Shown piece after piece: positions 35,815-46,658 of a stretch of 64,000 nt of DNA; within the stretch, counting starts at the first letter, position 1, and each line of letters starts with the position of its first letter. The translations under genes and the position numbers were made by a program. Source of the stretch: Eretmocerus hayati (lineage: Eukaryota; Arthropoda; Insecta; Hymenoptera; Aphelinidae); NCBI GenBank assembly GCA_029851415.1, contig CM056743.1, positions 248,001 to 312,000 of the forward strand. The letters run 5' to 3'. The notes below the pieces were generated by a model that made no database searches, was not told the DNA's origin, and saw only the letters and a program-made list of their open reading frames with translations.

Positions 35815-37271
35815 ATCTTTGAATTGTCTCGTAATGTCTTGAAATTCAAATAACTGTCCTGAAATTGAGTTCCCCCTACTCAGCTCAGTACAGATTTGCT
35901 GATTCAATAATGTTCAGCGCCAAACTTCTCTCCACTTTCTTCAATCGGAACTTGAAAAATCCAATGACGCTCCAAGGATGATTCATCTTGATGGTATGCT
36001 TGATTGAACAGACAGGCATATTACAATACCTTCAACTTTTATTCGATTTTCATACCTTGTCTTCATTGGGCAACTTTCATAATTGAATGAACCCTCGTTA
36101 AAGTTGTCGAAATAGATGAGAGTATCATTCATAGGCAATATATTTCACTTCAAGATAGACTTTAATATAGATAATTTCATTTAGACTCAATGAAATATTT
36201 CTTCGATCTTTGAATGAGTTTTTTCACAGCTCATCTCCGAATGACAATCTCTTTGACATGTTACAGCGGTAGTAGATACGATTTATCCTTCAATGGAACG
36301 TTTAGAAGTTCTGGGGTAGTAAGAATTACTGACAAGGTTATTCATCACAGTCATTATATTGAAGATTCATTTGTACATATTTATTGTCATTGCATACAAA
36401 TTGTTGATATCAACTCAATTTTTTACTTAACCGTTCATACACGTCATCTGACATCAACGGTAGGTCGTAAACAAATTCATCTCGCGCATGCTACATACTA
36501 GGTCTAAAAGTACATATACAGGGTAATGCCTACTGACAAGAATGAAAATTATACCGCACATGGCTTGAATTGAGCCAGTGAAAATTCTTTTACTCTTGGA
36601 TTACTCTCACACACTCTCAAACTCGCAAAATTTTATCAACTTTATTACGGAAGACATAGAGATCCGGTACAAGAATTGTATTTTCCTCATCAAGTCGTAC
36701 TTGGTGCACAATCTTTGTGAACTAAAAGTAGGCCTGTTATCTCACATAATTCTAAATTATAATTGAAATAATTATTAAAACGATATCGCACATGTGGAAT
36801 ACATAATTTCTTGACTGATGAAGACAAAAAAAATACAGCTGCTCGAATAAGCTCGTACATTATCCCGTACCACACGTGCCGAGTGAGAGTGAGTATCTAC
36901 GTTAAATACCTCACCTATGCAACTAAGTCTACAGGGACCAATTCCTATTTTGATGGGACATTAGCAGAGAAACGTTGCATCAAAAGTAAATAGGCCTACC
37001 TAGATAAGCTACCTATAAGGCGATGACGCACCACACGCACGTAGGTAGACGAAACCTCTTTCCATCGACAGAAATCGTAATATTTTTTGTGGTAAATTGC
37101 TCTAATCTTTCTAACTGTGAATTAATCCGTTTTATGTACATATTATGTTGACGTACAGAACAAAAATAGTCGTATTTCAGTTTTGGTACGCAAGACTTGT
37201 AACACTAGAAGTTTGTTCCGGTCCAGGCCTGTCCGGTGCAATTTAATGAACCTATTGTTACGTTCGAATGA
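35815..37271. other. Internal giant-hAT sequence, non-coding
   Basis: AT-rich with only short frames (up to 95 codons) lacking motifs. Nothing recognised. Confidence 0.45.
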
Positions 37272-39051
37272 TATATGATGGATTCCACGCCGAAGCGACC
37301 TACGGGAAGTGGTCATTTCTCAGATTCTTCTTTAACCCTTTTCATTCGATTCTATCGCCCAAAATAGGAACTTCGGACCGCCTATGGGGTCCGAAAAAAA
37401 TTACTCCTCTCCATTGCGCGCACATCCGTGAACAGACCGAAAATTCGTCGTGTAAAAATCGATGCTCTTTTATTCACGAAAGTGGGAATATTTCGAGTTT
37501 TTGAATAGCTATCGATTTGCGGGTTGCGGCATCTGTAAGGGCATCAAAAAAACTATCGAAAACGTCGGAAATTTTTTTTGTTATTTGGGGGCCTCCCGAA
37601 GACAAAAAAGTGTTTTCGACAAAAACGTTAATTTCTCAAAAAGCCATTCTTTTGATTCTTCGAAAATCAGATATTTGACCTAAAAATTTGCGTTCTTTCG
37701 GAAAAAATGGGTTTCAGAGGAGTTTGGGGCGATCCAAGTGACTTATGAGCCATTTTGTTGAAAATTTGATTTTTCCGGTTTCAGAAAAAGGCGATTTTTT
37801 GCGCATGTGCACAACCGTAGTTTTTCGGCACCATTTTCAATGAAAAGCTGACAAAATTCCCCATAAAATGACCACACGCAGAGTTGAAATTCATGCACTG
37901 AAACGGGATCTGCAACGATTAATTATATCGAATCAAAATCACATAAAAATTCAGCCCTTTAACGCTTTCGGGGCACCTGCTGAGATGACACATTTACGAG
38001 ATCTTTTCGGTACTCATTTTTGAGTACGAAATCGCCCTAAAAAAATTCAGACCACATGTTTCATCGTAAAATTGTCTGAACTTTCAGAATATGCGATGGA
38101 AAATTCCGTTTGAGGCGAACTCGAGGTGCTACATTCAATTTTTTGCCAGAAAATACGATTTTTCACATTCAAAATTGCAAAAAATTGAATTTAGAACCTC
38201 GGGTTCACTTCAAGCGGGACTTTTCATCGCATATTTTGAAAGTTCAGACAATTTTACGTTGAAACCATGTGATTCGATTTTTTTTAGGGCGATTTCGTAC
38301 TCAAAAATGAGTCCCGAAAAGATCTCGTAAATGTGTCATCTCAGCAGGCGCGCCGAAAGCGTTAAAGGGCTGAATTTTCATGTGATTTTGATTCGATATA
38401 ATTAATCGTTGCAGATCCCCTTTCAGTGCATGAATTTCAACTCTGCGTGTGGTCATTTTATAGGGAATTTTGTCAGCTTCTCATTGAAAATGGTGCCGAA
38501 AAACTACGGTTGTGCACATGCGCAGAAAATCGCCTTTTTCTGAAACCGGAAAAATCAAATTTTCAACAAAATGGCTCATAAGTCACTTGGATGCCCCAAA
38601 CTCCTCTGAAACCCATTTTTTCCGAAAGAACGCAAATTTTTAGGTCAAATATCTGATTTTCGAAGAATCAAAAGAATGGCTTTTTGAGAAATTAACGTTT
38701 TAGTGGAAACCACTTTTTTGCCTTCGGAAAGCCCCCAAATAACAAAAGAAATTTCCAACGTTTTCGATAGGTTTTTTGATGCCCTTACAGATGCCGCAAC
38801 CCGCAAATCGATAGCTATTCAAAAACTCGAAATATTCCCACTTTCGTGAATAAAAGAGCATCGATTTTTACACGACGAATTTTCGGTCTGTTCACGGATG
38901 TGCGCGCAATGGAGAGGAGTAATTTTTTTCGGACCCCATAGGCGGTCCGAAGTTCCTATTTTGGGCGATAGAATCGAATGAAAAGGGTTAAAGAAGAATC
39001 TGAGAAATGACCCCTTCCCGTAGGTCGCTTTGGCGTGGAATCCATCATATA
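37272..39051. repeat. 1.78-kb near-perfect palindrome (foldback element)
   Basis: The left arm starts TATATGATGGATTCCACGCC and the right arm ends with its complement, GGCGTGGAATCCATCATATA. Complementarity continues with few mismatches almost to the centre near 38160. Arms are therefore about 890 bp with little or no spacer. TATA borders each end, so a TA-type target is possible. It encodes nothing recognisable and is best called a foldback transposable element nested in the giant hAT. Confidence 0.85.
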
Positions 39052-40039
39052 GCTTTGTAGCACTGATTTATCAACCAATATAATGTTGAACCAGTTAACA
39101 AGGTGAATCATCTCATATGCTGTCGATCCAAAGTGGTTCCGTGTACTCACGCGCGTTACTTGCACAACGTATAGGAAGACCGAACGACCAGGTTACGATA
39201 TTCACCACACTTGCAATAATTCCTCTCGACGTTTGAATGATATATTATCGAAAAGCGATGACTTGTTAGCTAAAAGGGTTCATAGGAAGCGCAGCCTTAA
39301 TTTCGAAGTGTGGCCTCGAAATTTGTGGATGCCCCTCTTATTTCTTATCTTGCAATTCACTCAACAGATCGTTAAACCCATATGGCGTATCGGTGAAAAT
39401 TTTGAAAAATAATATAAATAACAAAAAAACACTCACTGACTCGTCAAGATGAGACTAGCACTATTTGTCTGGCTCAAATTATGAAGTTTCTTGTTGAAAC
39501 GCCTCAGAACTCGAAAATTATGGATTAATCGAATTGTATGAGATTGCTGATTTGCTTGGATCTAAATTATATGCGTGGTAATAGTGCAAAACCAGTTGCA
39601 AAAGTCAATAAAGAATATCCATTCAAAATCACCATTGGTCAGCAATTTTTAAAATTCTTTTCCTTTTCCCAAAATTTTTCTCCGCTACTTTCACATAGCT
39701 TTTGATCGAATCAAACTTGTATGAGTCAGATTTTTCGGAAGCATCTGAATTTTCTCGAGTTTTCTGTTGAGGCGAACGTGAGAATTCAGAGCTTTGTCCC
39801 GGACAGAGGAACTGCTATGAATACTCCTGCATAAATTGACGAATTACAAGTACTGTACATTGATGTGAAGGATACGTGAAATGGGTTTGGCGATCGATTA
39901 AGCGAGTTGTGAGCATAAAGAATATAACAATTCAAGACTTCTTTTATCTAAAAGTGACGATGCCGATATCTTTAGCCACCACGATTTCTACCGATACTAC
40001 CACATTCGCATATTCATAATACTCTCGCTCTCACAAAAA
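39052..40039. other. Internal giant-hAT sequence, non-coding
   Basis: No gene supported. It lies 3' of the minus-strand frame 41485-40040 and may include its 3' UTR. Confidence 0.4.
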
Positions 40040-41485
40040 TTAGACTGAATCGAACATAATTGAACAATAGAGGTTTCTCGCATCACTATTGTGCTCAAAT
40101 TCAGTGTTGCCGAGAATGCATGCGACCTTGTGTGGGGGTAATTTTTTGGCAGCAGCAGGGATGGACAGCATGTGTAAAGCAAACTTGCTCATATCGGCAT
40201 TAAAAATTGCTGCTTCTTCCCAAAACTTGGTCGGATTCTCTTGGTTTCGTTGAAGCAGACTCCAGAATTGGCCTGTCTCCCCCATCACGTAGTGACCGAA
40301 CCCGGGACGTGCAGCTGTAGGTGCATTATCGAGTATAAATGCGATTGATTTATCTCTGAAGCCACTGAGATGTTGGAAGTGGCTCTTCTTTATGTACCGT
40401 ATGTCTAAATAATTAGCCATGACATGGACCGGATTCGGGTCTTCAGCAAAATATGATATGAGGTTGGGATTGATCAAGAGATCTTTGTGCTTTTCACGAA
40501 TATCAAATATATCTTGGAGTGCGTTTGCGGCAGTGTAAGAAGCCTGTTTAGTTTTCTCTAGTAATGACAGAATTACTGATGAATACTCGGTGAGTTTACT
40601 TAGACCTATCTTATCCGCGGTTGCCTTGTCAAACGTGAGAAACGACATAATCAAATCTCGGAAGGATGGAAATCGCATATAAGTTGGATTCTCATCACGG
40701 TTGACATTTTTCAGTCGCCCGACTCCCTCGTGCATGAGAAATCGCACCTCTTTAATATTCAACTCCTGACGAGCCAGCTCAACAGAATCATCGCAGAACT
40801 TTTCGAGCGTGGCTGGAGCATCAACTCCACGAGGCATATGAATTGAATCTATATAAACGTAATTGCCACCTTTGCTTATTGCAAAACTAAAAACTTGCTT
40901 ATTATTATTCGCACCCTGTGAAGTTACTATAATGTAAGGCCTATATTCAAAAGTACTTTGCAAAGTTCTTAATTCTATTATTGCTTGATCCAAAATCTTA
41001 GTCTTAAAATCATTGGTCTGTGGTACTGCGTAGTTAGCATCGAGAGACTCAAACAACTCCCGAGATACGTCACAATCTAACTCTGAAAAGTCTATTTGAT
41101 GTCGCACTGCAAACTTCAATAATTTAATATTTTGGTCATCAACGTTACGTGCTGTTCTTTGTCTATTCCTCCGATGAGCCGAATTGGCGTTGGCCTGAGG
41201 TCGTGGGTACGGATGTGAGCGTGAGCTTGACGGGAAATGTTTCGCCGGTGTAGAGATCGGTTGTGAGCGCGGCTGATGCAGGGCTGAACTTGGCTGAGCC
41301 GAAATCAGCTGCGGGAGTATTGGTTGATGCTGTGATGAATTCAGCAAGCAGCCTGATGTTGGCTGCGGCGACGAACCGATTTGTGGTAACATCGCCTGAC
41401 TGGTTGAAAACACCTGATGCCCATGCGATTCAGGCCTACCCACAGCCTGAGCCAATAATGGTTGTTGAGGTTGATTCACACACAC
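40040..41485 (-). CDS. hAT-like transposase-related protein (exon)
   Basis: The frame gives up to 481 residues. The first 110 are Gln/Pro/Ser-rich and low in complexity. The rest is compact: a region with YRPYIIVTSQGANNNKQ and FSFAISKGGNYVYIDSIHMP resembles the hAT catalytic N-part, and near the C-terminus PTKFWEEAAIFNAD and FALHMLSIPAAA resemble the start of the hAT dimerisation domain (fW...lA..lLsIPAss). The usual SERVFS continuation is missing, so the end is degenerate or spliced on. The frame begins after a stop, without ATG. Acceptor-like CAG sites lie near its start, and a BED-finger exon with a GTGAGT donor lies upstream at 42669-42450, so this is probably a downstream exon. The family call is tentative. 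Confidence 0.5.
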   Translation of the reverse strand: MCVNQPQQPLLAQAVGRPESHGHQVFSTSQAMLPQIGSSPQPTSGCLLNSSQHQPILPQLISAQPSSALHQPRSQPISTPAKHFPSSSRSHPYPRPQANANSAHRRNRQRTARNVDDQNIKLLKFAVRHQIDFSELDCDVSRELFESLDANYAVPQTNDFKTKILDQAIIELRTLQSTFEYRPYIIVTSQGANNNKQVFSFAISKGGNYVYIDSIHMPRGVDAPATLEKFCDDSVELARQELNIKEVRFLMHEGVGRLKNVNRDENPTYMRFPSFRDLIMSFLTFDKATADKIGLSKLTEYSSVILSLLEKTKQASYTAANALQDIFDIREKHKDLLINPNLISYFAEDPNPVHVMANYLDIRYIKKSHFQHLSGFRDKSIAFILDNAPTAARPGFGHYVMGETGQFWSLLQRNQENPTKFWEEAAIFNADMSKFALHMLSIPAAAKKLPPHKVACILGNTEFEHNSDARNLYCSIMFDSV

Positions 41486-42449
41486 GTCAGCCAGAGGAGT
41501 GCGATTTCCCTCGAAGCAAATTTTTCTGAAAGCAGTTGGAAAAATATGTGTATGAGTACGAGGACATTTTCATACGTGGAGGTGGAAAATGTTTCAGCCC
41601 TAAATTTCACTTTCGGAGGTCCTAAGATGGATTTTTCGCTATTTTGCAACATACGAAGTACGAATTAACCCCCGCACGAATGTATATATTCACACTTATC
41701 GGTATTACTAGTTCACAGGTAAGTCCGGCTGTTGCAGCCGAAGATATATAATTAAGCGCCATATTGCAACTTGAAGAAAATTCTGAGCGTTGTGATTCAG
41801 TAGCGGAATAGATGAATCATGAAAGCGTATACATTTCCAAATTCTGCCGAGGCTTATATTGAGCTTGACTACATTCGAAAATGAGACCGATTACTCAATC
41901 CAGATTCAACTGATGATACATCGGCGATATAATAAAATCAAACTCGTACCGTTGTGGATTGCTGGTGAAATTTCAAGCATCGGTTGTGGATCGATCTAAA
42001 TGAATGCTTATTGTGAGCATTGAAAACGATTTTCAAATTTTACTCGTAAAGAACCGGAACGAGGAAAGTTCTGTGTGGAAATTACTTAGATATCTCCGAG
42101 AAAATTTAAGAACGGCCGACGTACTAACTTTCAGAATAGTTGGAAAAATGTATTCGAAGTAACTCCAAATTGTGTACAATATGGCTATTTCTACGTAACT
42201 ACGAACATGATATTGAAAACGAAAATTTAAGATTAGATGGGTATACAATGGAACAGAAATACAAATTTTGAACAAGATAGGACGCATCTTGCTATCGAAA
42301 AGAGATCGAAAAAGGTTGAAAACTCTCGACATTTGTAACGCCTCGCTATCGTCATAATTTCGTGAAAAGTTCTTACAAGCAGTTTGCGATAAATTAAGGG
42401 CATAGAAAAACTGCTCCTGATGATGAAGTTGAAGATGAAAAAAGTACTC
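41486..42449 (-). other. Probable intron between BED exon and hAT-like exon
   Basis: The minus strand begins GTGAGTAC directly after the BED finger, a strong 5' splice site, and reaches pyrimidine-plus-CAG acceptor candidates near 41530 and 41450-41380. The exact acceptor cannot be chosen without transcripts. Confidence 0.4.
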
Positions 42450-42684
42450 ACCGATGGCTTCGCATGTGTCTGATACCGTGACCAGTCATCACGACTTTGC
42501 ACAATCCACATTGACCCGCTACTGTTTTGCTACCGATCTTGCCCTTATTGTACTTGCCGTTGCTTTTGGTAGTTTCGCGAACCTCGATAAAATTGTACAT
42601 TTGCCATTTCGTCAGAGTTGTAGCAGGGGTTTTGGTGATCCCGTGACCCATGGCCGGACCCGGATCCATGTTGATTTATCCTGC
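42450..42684 (-). CDS. BED-type zinc finger exon
   Basis: On the minus strand an acceptor-like TTTTTTTCAAATGCAG precedes an exon whose ATG at 42669 opens a 74-codon frame. It contains W-x-x-Y-N-F followed by C-G-L-C and H-x3-H-x3-H spacing (QCGLCKVVM, GIRHMRSH), the pattern of a BED zinc finger, the DNA-binding module at the N-terminus of many hAT transposases. The sequence then meets GTGAGTAC, a good donor. The next frame on the same strand is the hAT-like exon 41485-40040, so a BED-hAT gene is the natural reading. It could instead serve another protein of the element. Confidence 0.6.
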
Positions 42685-43139
42685 ATTTGAAAAAAACCAC
42701 ATCAGAAATTGACTTGATAACGGCAAAAAAATTGGTTATCGTGCTTTTGATACTTGTCAATCAAGAGATCTTTGTAAGATCCATTCATTCAATGCATGTT
42801 GACTTCAAAATAATGTAACTCGCGAATTGTTTAATCAACACTAAGTATTATCTAAAATACATTTCCATTATATCAACTTTAAAGCAATCTATTTTTCGAA
42901 AAGTCATTTTTTATAACGAAAATTTGCGTCCAACTGTGAAAATGTATGTGTCAAATTTGTACTCACTCGGATAGCTCTGGTGATGCAGCAAAGCTTACTT
43001 TCGATGCAGGGAGATGCTTTCTGGTTAAGATCTATGCACGAAATGACTTACTTTGATAGTTTGGCACTGCTGGTTTACGCAAATCACAAAGGTGGGGAGT
43101 TAGCTATCCTTGGAGTAGTGTGCAAGTACAGGTGAATCC
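42685..43139. other. Non-coding stretch upstream of BED exon
   Basis: AT-rich. It may be an intron or 5' flank of the minus-strand BED-hAT gene. Nothing specific seen. Confidence 0.4.
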
Positions 43140-43480
43140 TTCACTTGCTTTGCAAAGGATTCGCGGGCGCGAAAGATCGTTAGTGTGCATGGCGGGTGTC
43201 GCCGGGGAAAATCGTCGCGACCGTCTTTTGTCTGCAAAGGGCTGGGACGGGCTGTTTCCCCGAGTATTACCGCGCCAGCATTTATATTATAGCCCTCAGT
43301 ACTTGGGAAGTCGCGCTGATAATCCCCGGGTGTCGCGAGGAATTGTATCAGTCTCGTCGTTTTGGACGACGGGCCTTTACTTTGGACGGCGTGACGCCCG
43401 CCGATTTATGGGCGCTGACAGCCGCCGTATCTTTTGTCGTTTCAACACTCTTTGTCGAATGAAATTGGAGAGCGGGATTA
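43140..43480 (-). promoter_or_regulatory. CpG/GC-rich block, candidate promoter
   Basis: About 340 bp are markedly richer in GC and CpG than everything around them. On the minus strand a TATAATATAAATGC stretch (43278-43291) is a TATA candidate. The block lies 0.5-0.8 kb upstream of the BED exon on the same strand. The 134-codon plus-strand frame across it is a by-product of the GC content. Confidence 0.35.
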
Positions 43481-43790
43481 TTTTGTGTACTTCTGTCGCT
43501 TATAACAACACTAATATATATTAAAATCTGGATACACTCTCAACTTAGCGATATGCGTACACTTGCTTCGGCGAAAAATAGTTATGTGCAGAATGCATCA
43601 GGCACATCCTGGTTGCACGTGTTAATCCACGCCTAAGTTTCTCACCTTCTTTTGACACGTACTTTTCTAACTTGCATTTTCCATTTTACTATACACTTTC
43701 CGTGAAAGTTCATTTCGCGCACTCTGTGTCGGCATTTACTCACAGTTTATCAAAAAGTTTATATATCTCGATACACGGGGGTAAAACCTA

Positions 43791-44563
43791 AGGTAACTGT
43801 GCCTAATTTGTCCCCATTCAAGTTCTCAAATGTATGCACCCGCAGACTCTGCCGAGCATTTTTTTCACATTTGTTACGTTAAAATATGAGGAAATAAACA
43901 TTCTGGACCTATACTGTATGACCCGCGCATTTTTTACAACAAAAAAGTGGTTTTCGGTACTTTCGACTTCTTTTTTGTTAGTCACAAAAAGCTATGCCAA
44001 ACAAAATTGGTGTGATCAATTCCAACGTACTTTAATTAATTTTCTTTGTCTTCGTCCCAACTTTACAATACTTTTTGCAGAATTGCAAAATTCGATTTTT
44101 AGCCAATTCTACGCTCATATTACGAGAAAAAGTGCAGTGTTCCTAATTTGCCCCTATACTCTTATCCAAACTCGTTCCTCGCTCCATTAAGATGCATCAA
44201 TTTACCTCAAAAAATTTAAAAGGGGGTAAAAAAGCTACAAAATGAGCTAAAGTACGTCTCATTTGGAGGTCTGGGAGCCGAGATATCCCGATTATACGAA
44301 AAACCCGTACAATCCCATGAAAATAGGCCTCTTTTCCCTGTGAGGGCAAATTAGGAACACACTGTTGAAAACTCGCAGAAAATCTTCTTTCGCGAAAATC
44401 ACGATATCTCGGCTTCAATTTGTTGAAATTAAACGTACCTTAGCTCATTTTCAAGGTCTTGAAACAAGCTTCAAAATGAGCTAAAGTACGTTGAAAATTA
44501 TGGAGATGAGTTGAAATGGCGAGCAAAACAAAAGTAGTGGGGGCATATTAGGCACACTTACCT
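43791..44563. mobile_element. MITE flanked by TA
   Basis: The ends are AGGTAACTGTGCCTAATTTG and the complement of AGGTAAGTGTGCCTAATATG, flanked by TA at 43789-43790 and 44564-44565. It is 773 bp, non-coding, with internal TGAGCTAAAGTACG repeats. A fragment of the same family starts at 44693. Confidence 0.75.
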
Positions 44564-44692
44564 TATTTACCACACCCTTGTATCGAAATGTACTGATGAG
44601 CGATAAATATGTATAGTTCGTGTTCATTAGCCTGATTTTGGTAGCCACCTCGATCAAATTTACATATACAATATAATCCAAGCGAGGTTGGA

Positions 44693-44960
44693 AGGTAAGT
44701 GTGCCTAATATGCTCCCACTACTTTTGTTTTGCTCATAATTTTGGCTCTCCTCAATATTATTCAACGTATCTTAGCTTGTTTTGAGACTGATTTTACGAA
44801 CTTCAGTTCACGAAAATACGCGGAGAAAGTACGTGGGTAACGTATGAAAAATCCATATTTCGGAAAATTGTGATGGCTCGTATCCGAATCGTCCGAATGG
44901 AACTTAGCTAAGCTCATTTTTAAGGTCTTGGAACAAGCCTCTTATCATCCTAACGTATTT
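44693..44960. repeat. Partial second copy of the 43.8-kb MITE
   Basis: Starts AGGTAAGTGTGCCTAATATG, followed by the same CTCCCACTACTTTTGTTTTG block found inverted at 44515-44545. No far end was found. Confidence 0.55.
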
Positions 44961-46658
44961 ACAGGTGTAAGTGTAAGACGCACAAAAAAATCGGGGTTTC
45001 CACAGTCTTATGACTTTAAATCAAGACTCTTGTTTTCTCGCTAGCATAATATGAATATGCCAATCAGAGTCCCTCATAGTGTGCAAGATGAGTATTGCAT
45101 ATCACCACAACTTGGTAGAAATATACAACAGCAATCACATAGGCACCTGATTAGAAATCTCACCCACACTCGTTGCATTGCACATGGTTACTTATTGTCA
45201 TCCACTTTGCCCCGAGCTATAAATTTTAACTACAACATCTCCTTCACTGTAAGCAAAAGCTACCGATGCTCACCTCTGCAACGGCGAGATCGAGCAAATC
45301 GTTATCAGCCGATATCAGCTGGAGTAGGTTGTTCGTCGTTTCTCCAAGTATGATACAATCTATCAACCTGCGCGAATTTTTTTCACGCTGGTTGATAGGT
45401 TCTTTCAAAACCAATTTGAAGCTTGATTCCGCAGCATTGATCTCCGTTACACTTTCAAAAGTTTACGTATTCACCCGACTTGCATGAAATTTTACGAAGC
45501 TTCAGATTGATTTTGCGAGAATCTATCAAGCTGCGCGCAAGAAATTGTAAAGAGATCTTGAAGTGCTTTGGGAACGCTACAAAATGAGCTGGAGTAGAGT
45601 AGTTTTAGACAAAGGAGATCGGAGTAGTCGAGTGATGAAGATCGAAATTTTGCTTTTCATGAAGCTCAATGAATGAGACTTTTGATACGAATATTTGTCC
45701 TGTTTATGAGATAGCTTTCAATGCACATCTATGCTGTACTTGTGAAAATCTATTTTGTTTCAGAGAACTTTAGCTATCGTGTAAAATATCACATTTCTAA
45801 TCATTTTGCGATTGTTGCATATAAGCTCGTTTCGTAACCTGCGGCACAAGAACGAGAGAAAATCTTCTCTAAATCGAGTACGATTCGAAAAATAAGAAGA
45901 AATCGATGGGTGGTGCAATGATCACATTCAACTCCGAGTACGTTTGAGAGGACTCGACCAAAACTTCGGGATATTGATTTCGGACGTCGGACAAGATTAA
46001 AGTAATAACGAATGATACAGTTCGAGGTAGAAAATATATTTCAATGTACTCTGCCCTTTTGCTATGCATACTTCAGTCGTGAATAAACAATGATATATAC
46101 AATGTATATATTATACATACTTCAAATGTTACTGACTTACTCGAAATGGAATCATTATCTCATCTCTTTATGTAAAAAATACTTTGTATGAACATCATGG
46201 AAAATTGAACAAAAACCTTTATTGAACACAAGTTGAACACAATTTATCAATAATTATTTATGGATTTCTTCACCTCCTACGGAGCTTCCTGATGACCAGG
46301 AACGGAGGCCTGTAGAAATCCCATAATGATGGCAAAATAGATGTTATAACTATGCCTTGAGAGCCATTTTGAGTAATGTCTCAAACAAAAGTCTTTCCTC
46401 GGTTTTTGGCATTTCTTGCGCATGAGAATAGTTGAATGCCTCTGAAAGTACTTTTTAATCGATAGCTGACTAAATTTCCTTGGAAATGATCCCACGACGA
46501 AGCCGATTTGGTGCACTACAACCAGAGCTGTGATTGATTCCAAAAAGTGGAAGAGTACAAGGTATCACATCTGTGGTTGATACTTCGAGTTGAAGGTCGT
46601 CGTCACTAGTTCTTCATACTTTATTATCACAGATAAGCGTAACGTATTTTATTGGCTT
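44961..46658. other. Internal giant-hAT sequence, non-coding
   Basis: No motif-bearing frame. The last part (about 46200-46658) may be the 3' flank of the minus-strand transposase frame. Confidence 0.4.

Noticed and set aside
43120..43524. 134-codon plus-strand frame
   Set aside because: Explained by the local GC-rich composition; no motif, and a competing frame overlaps it.
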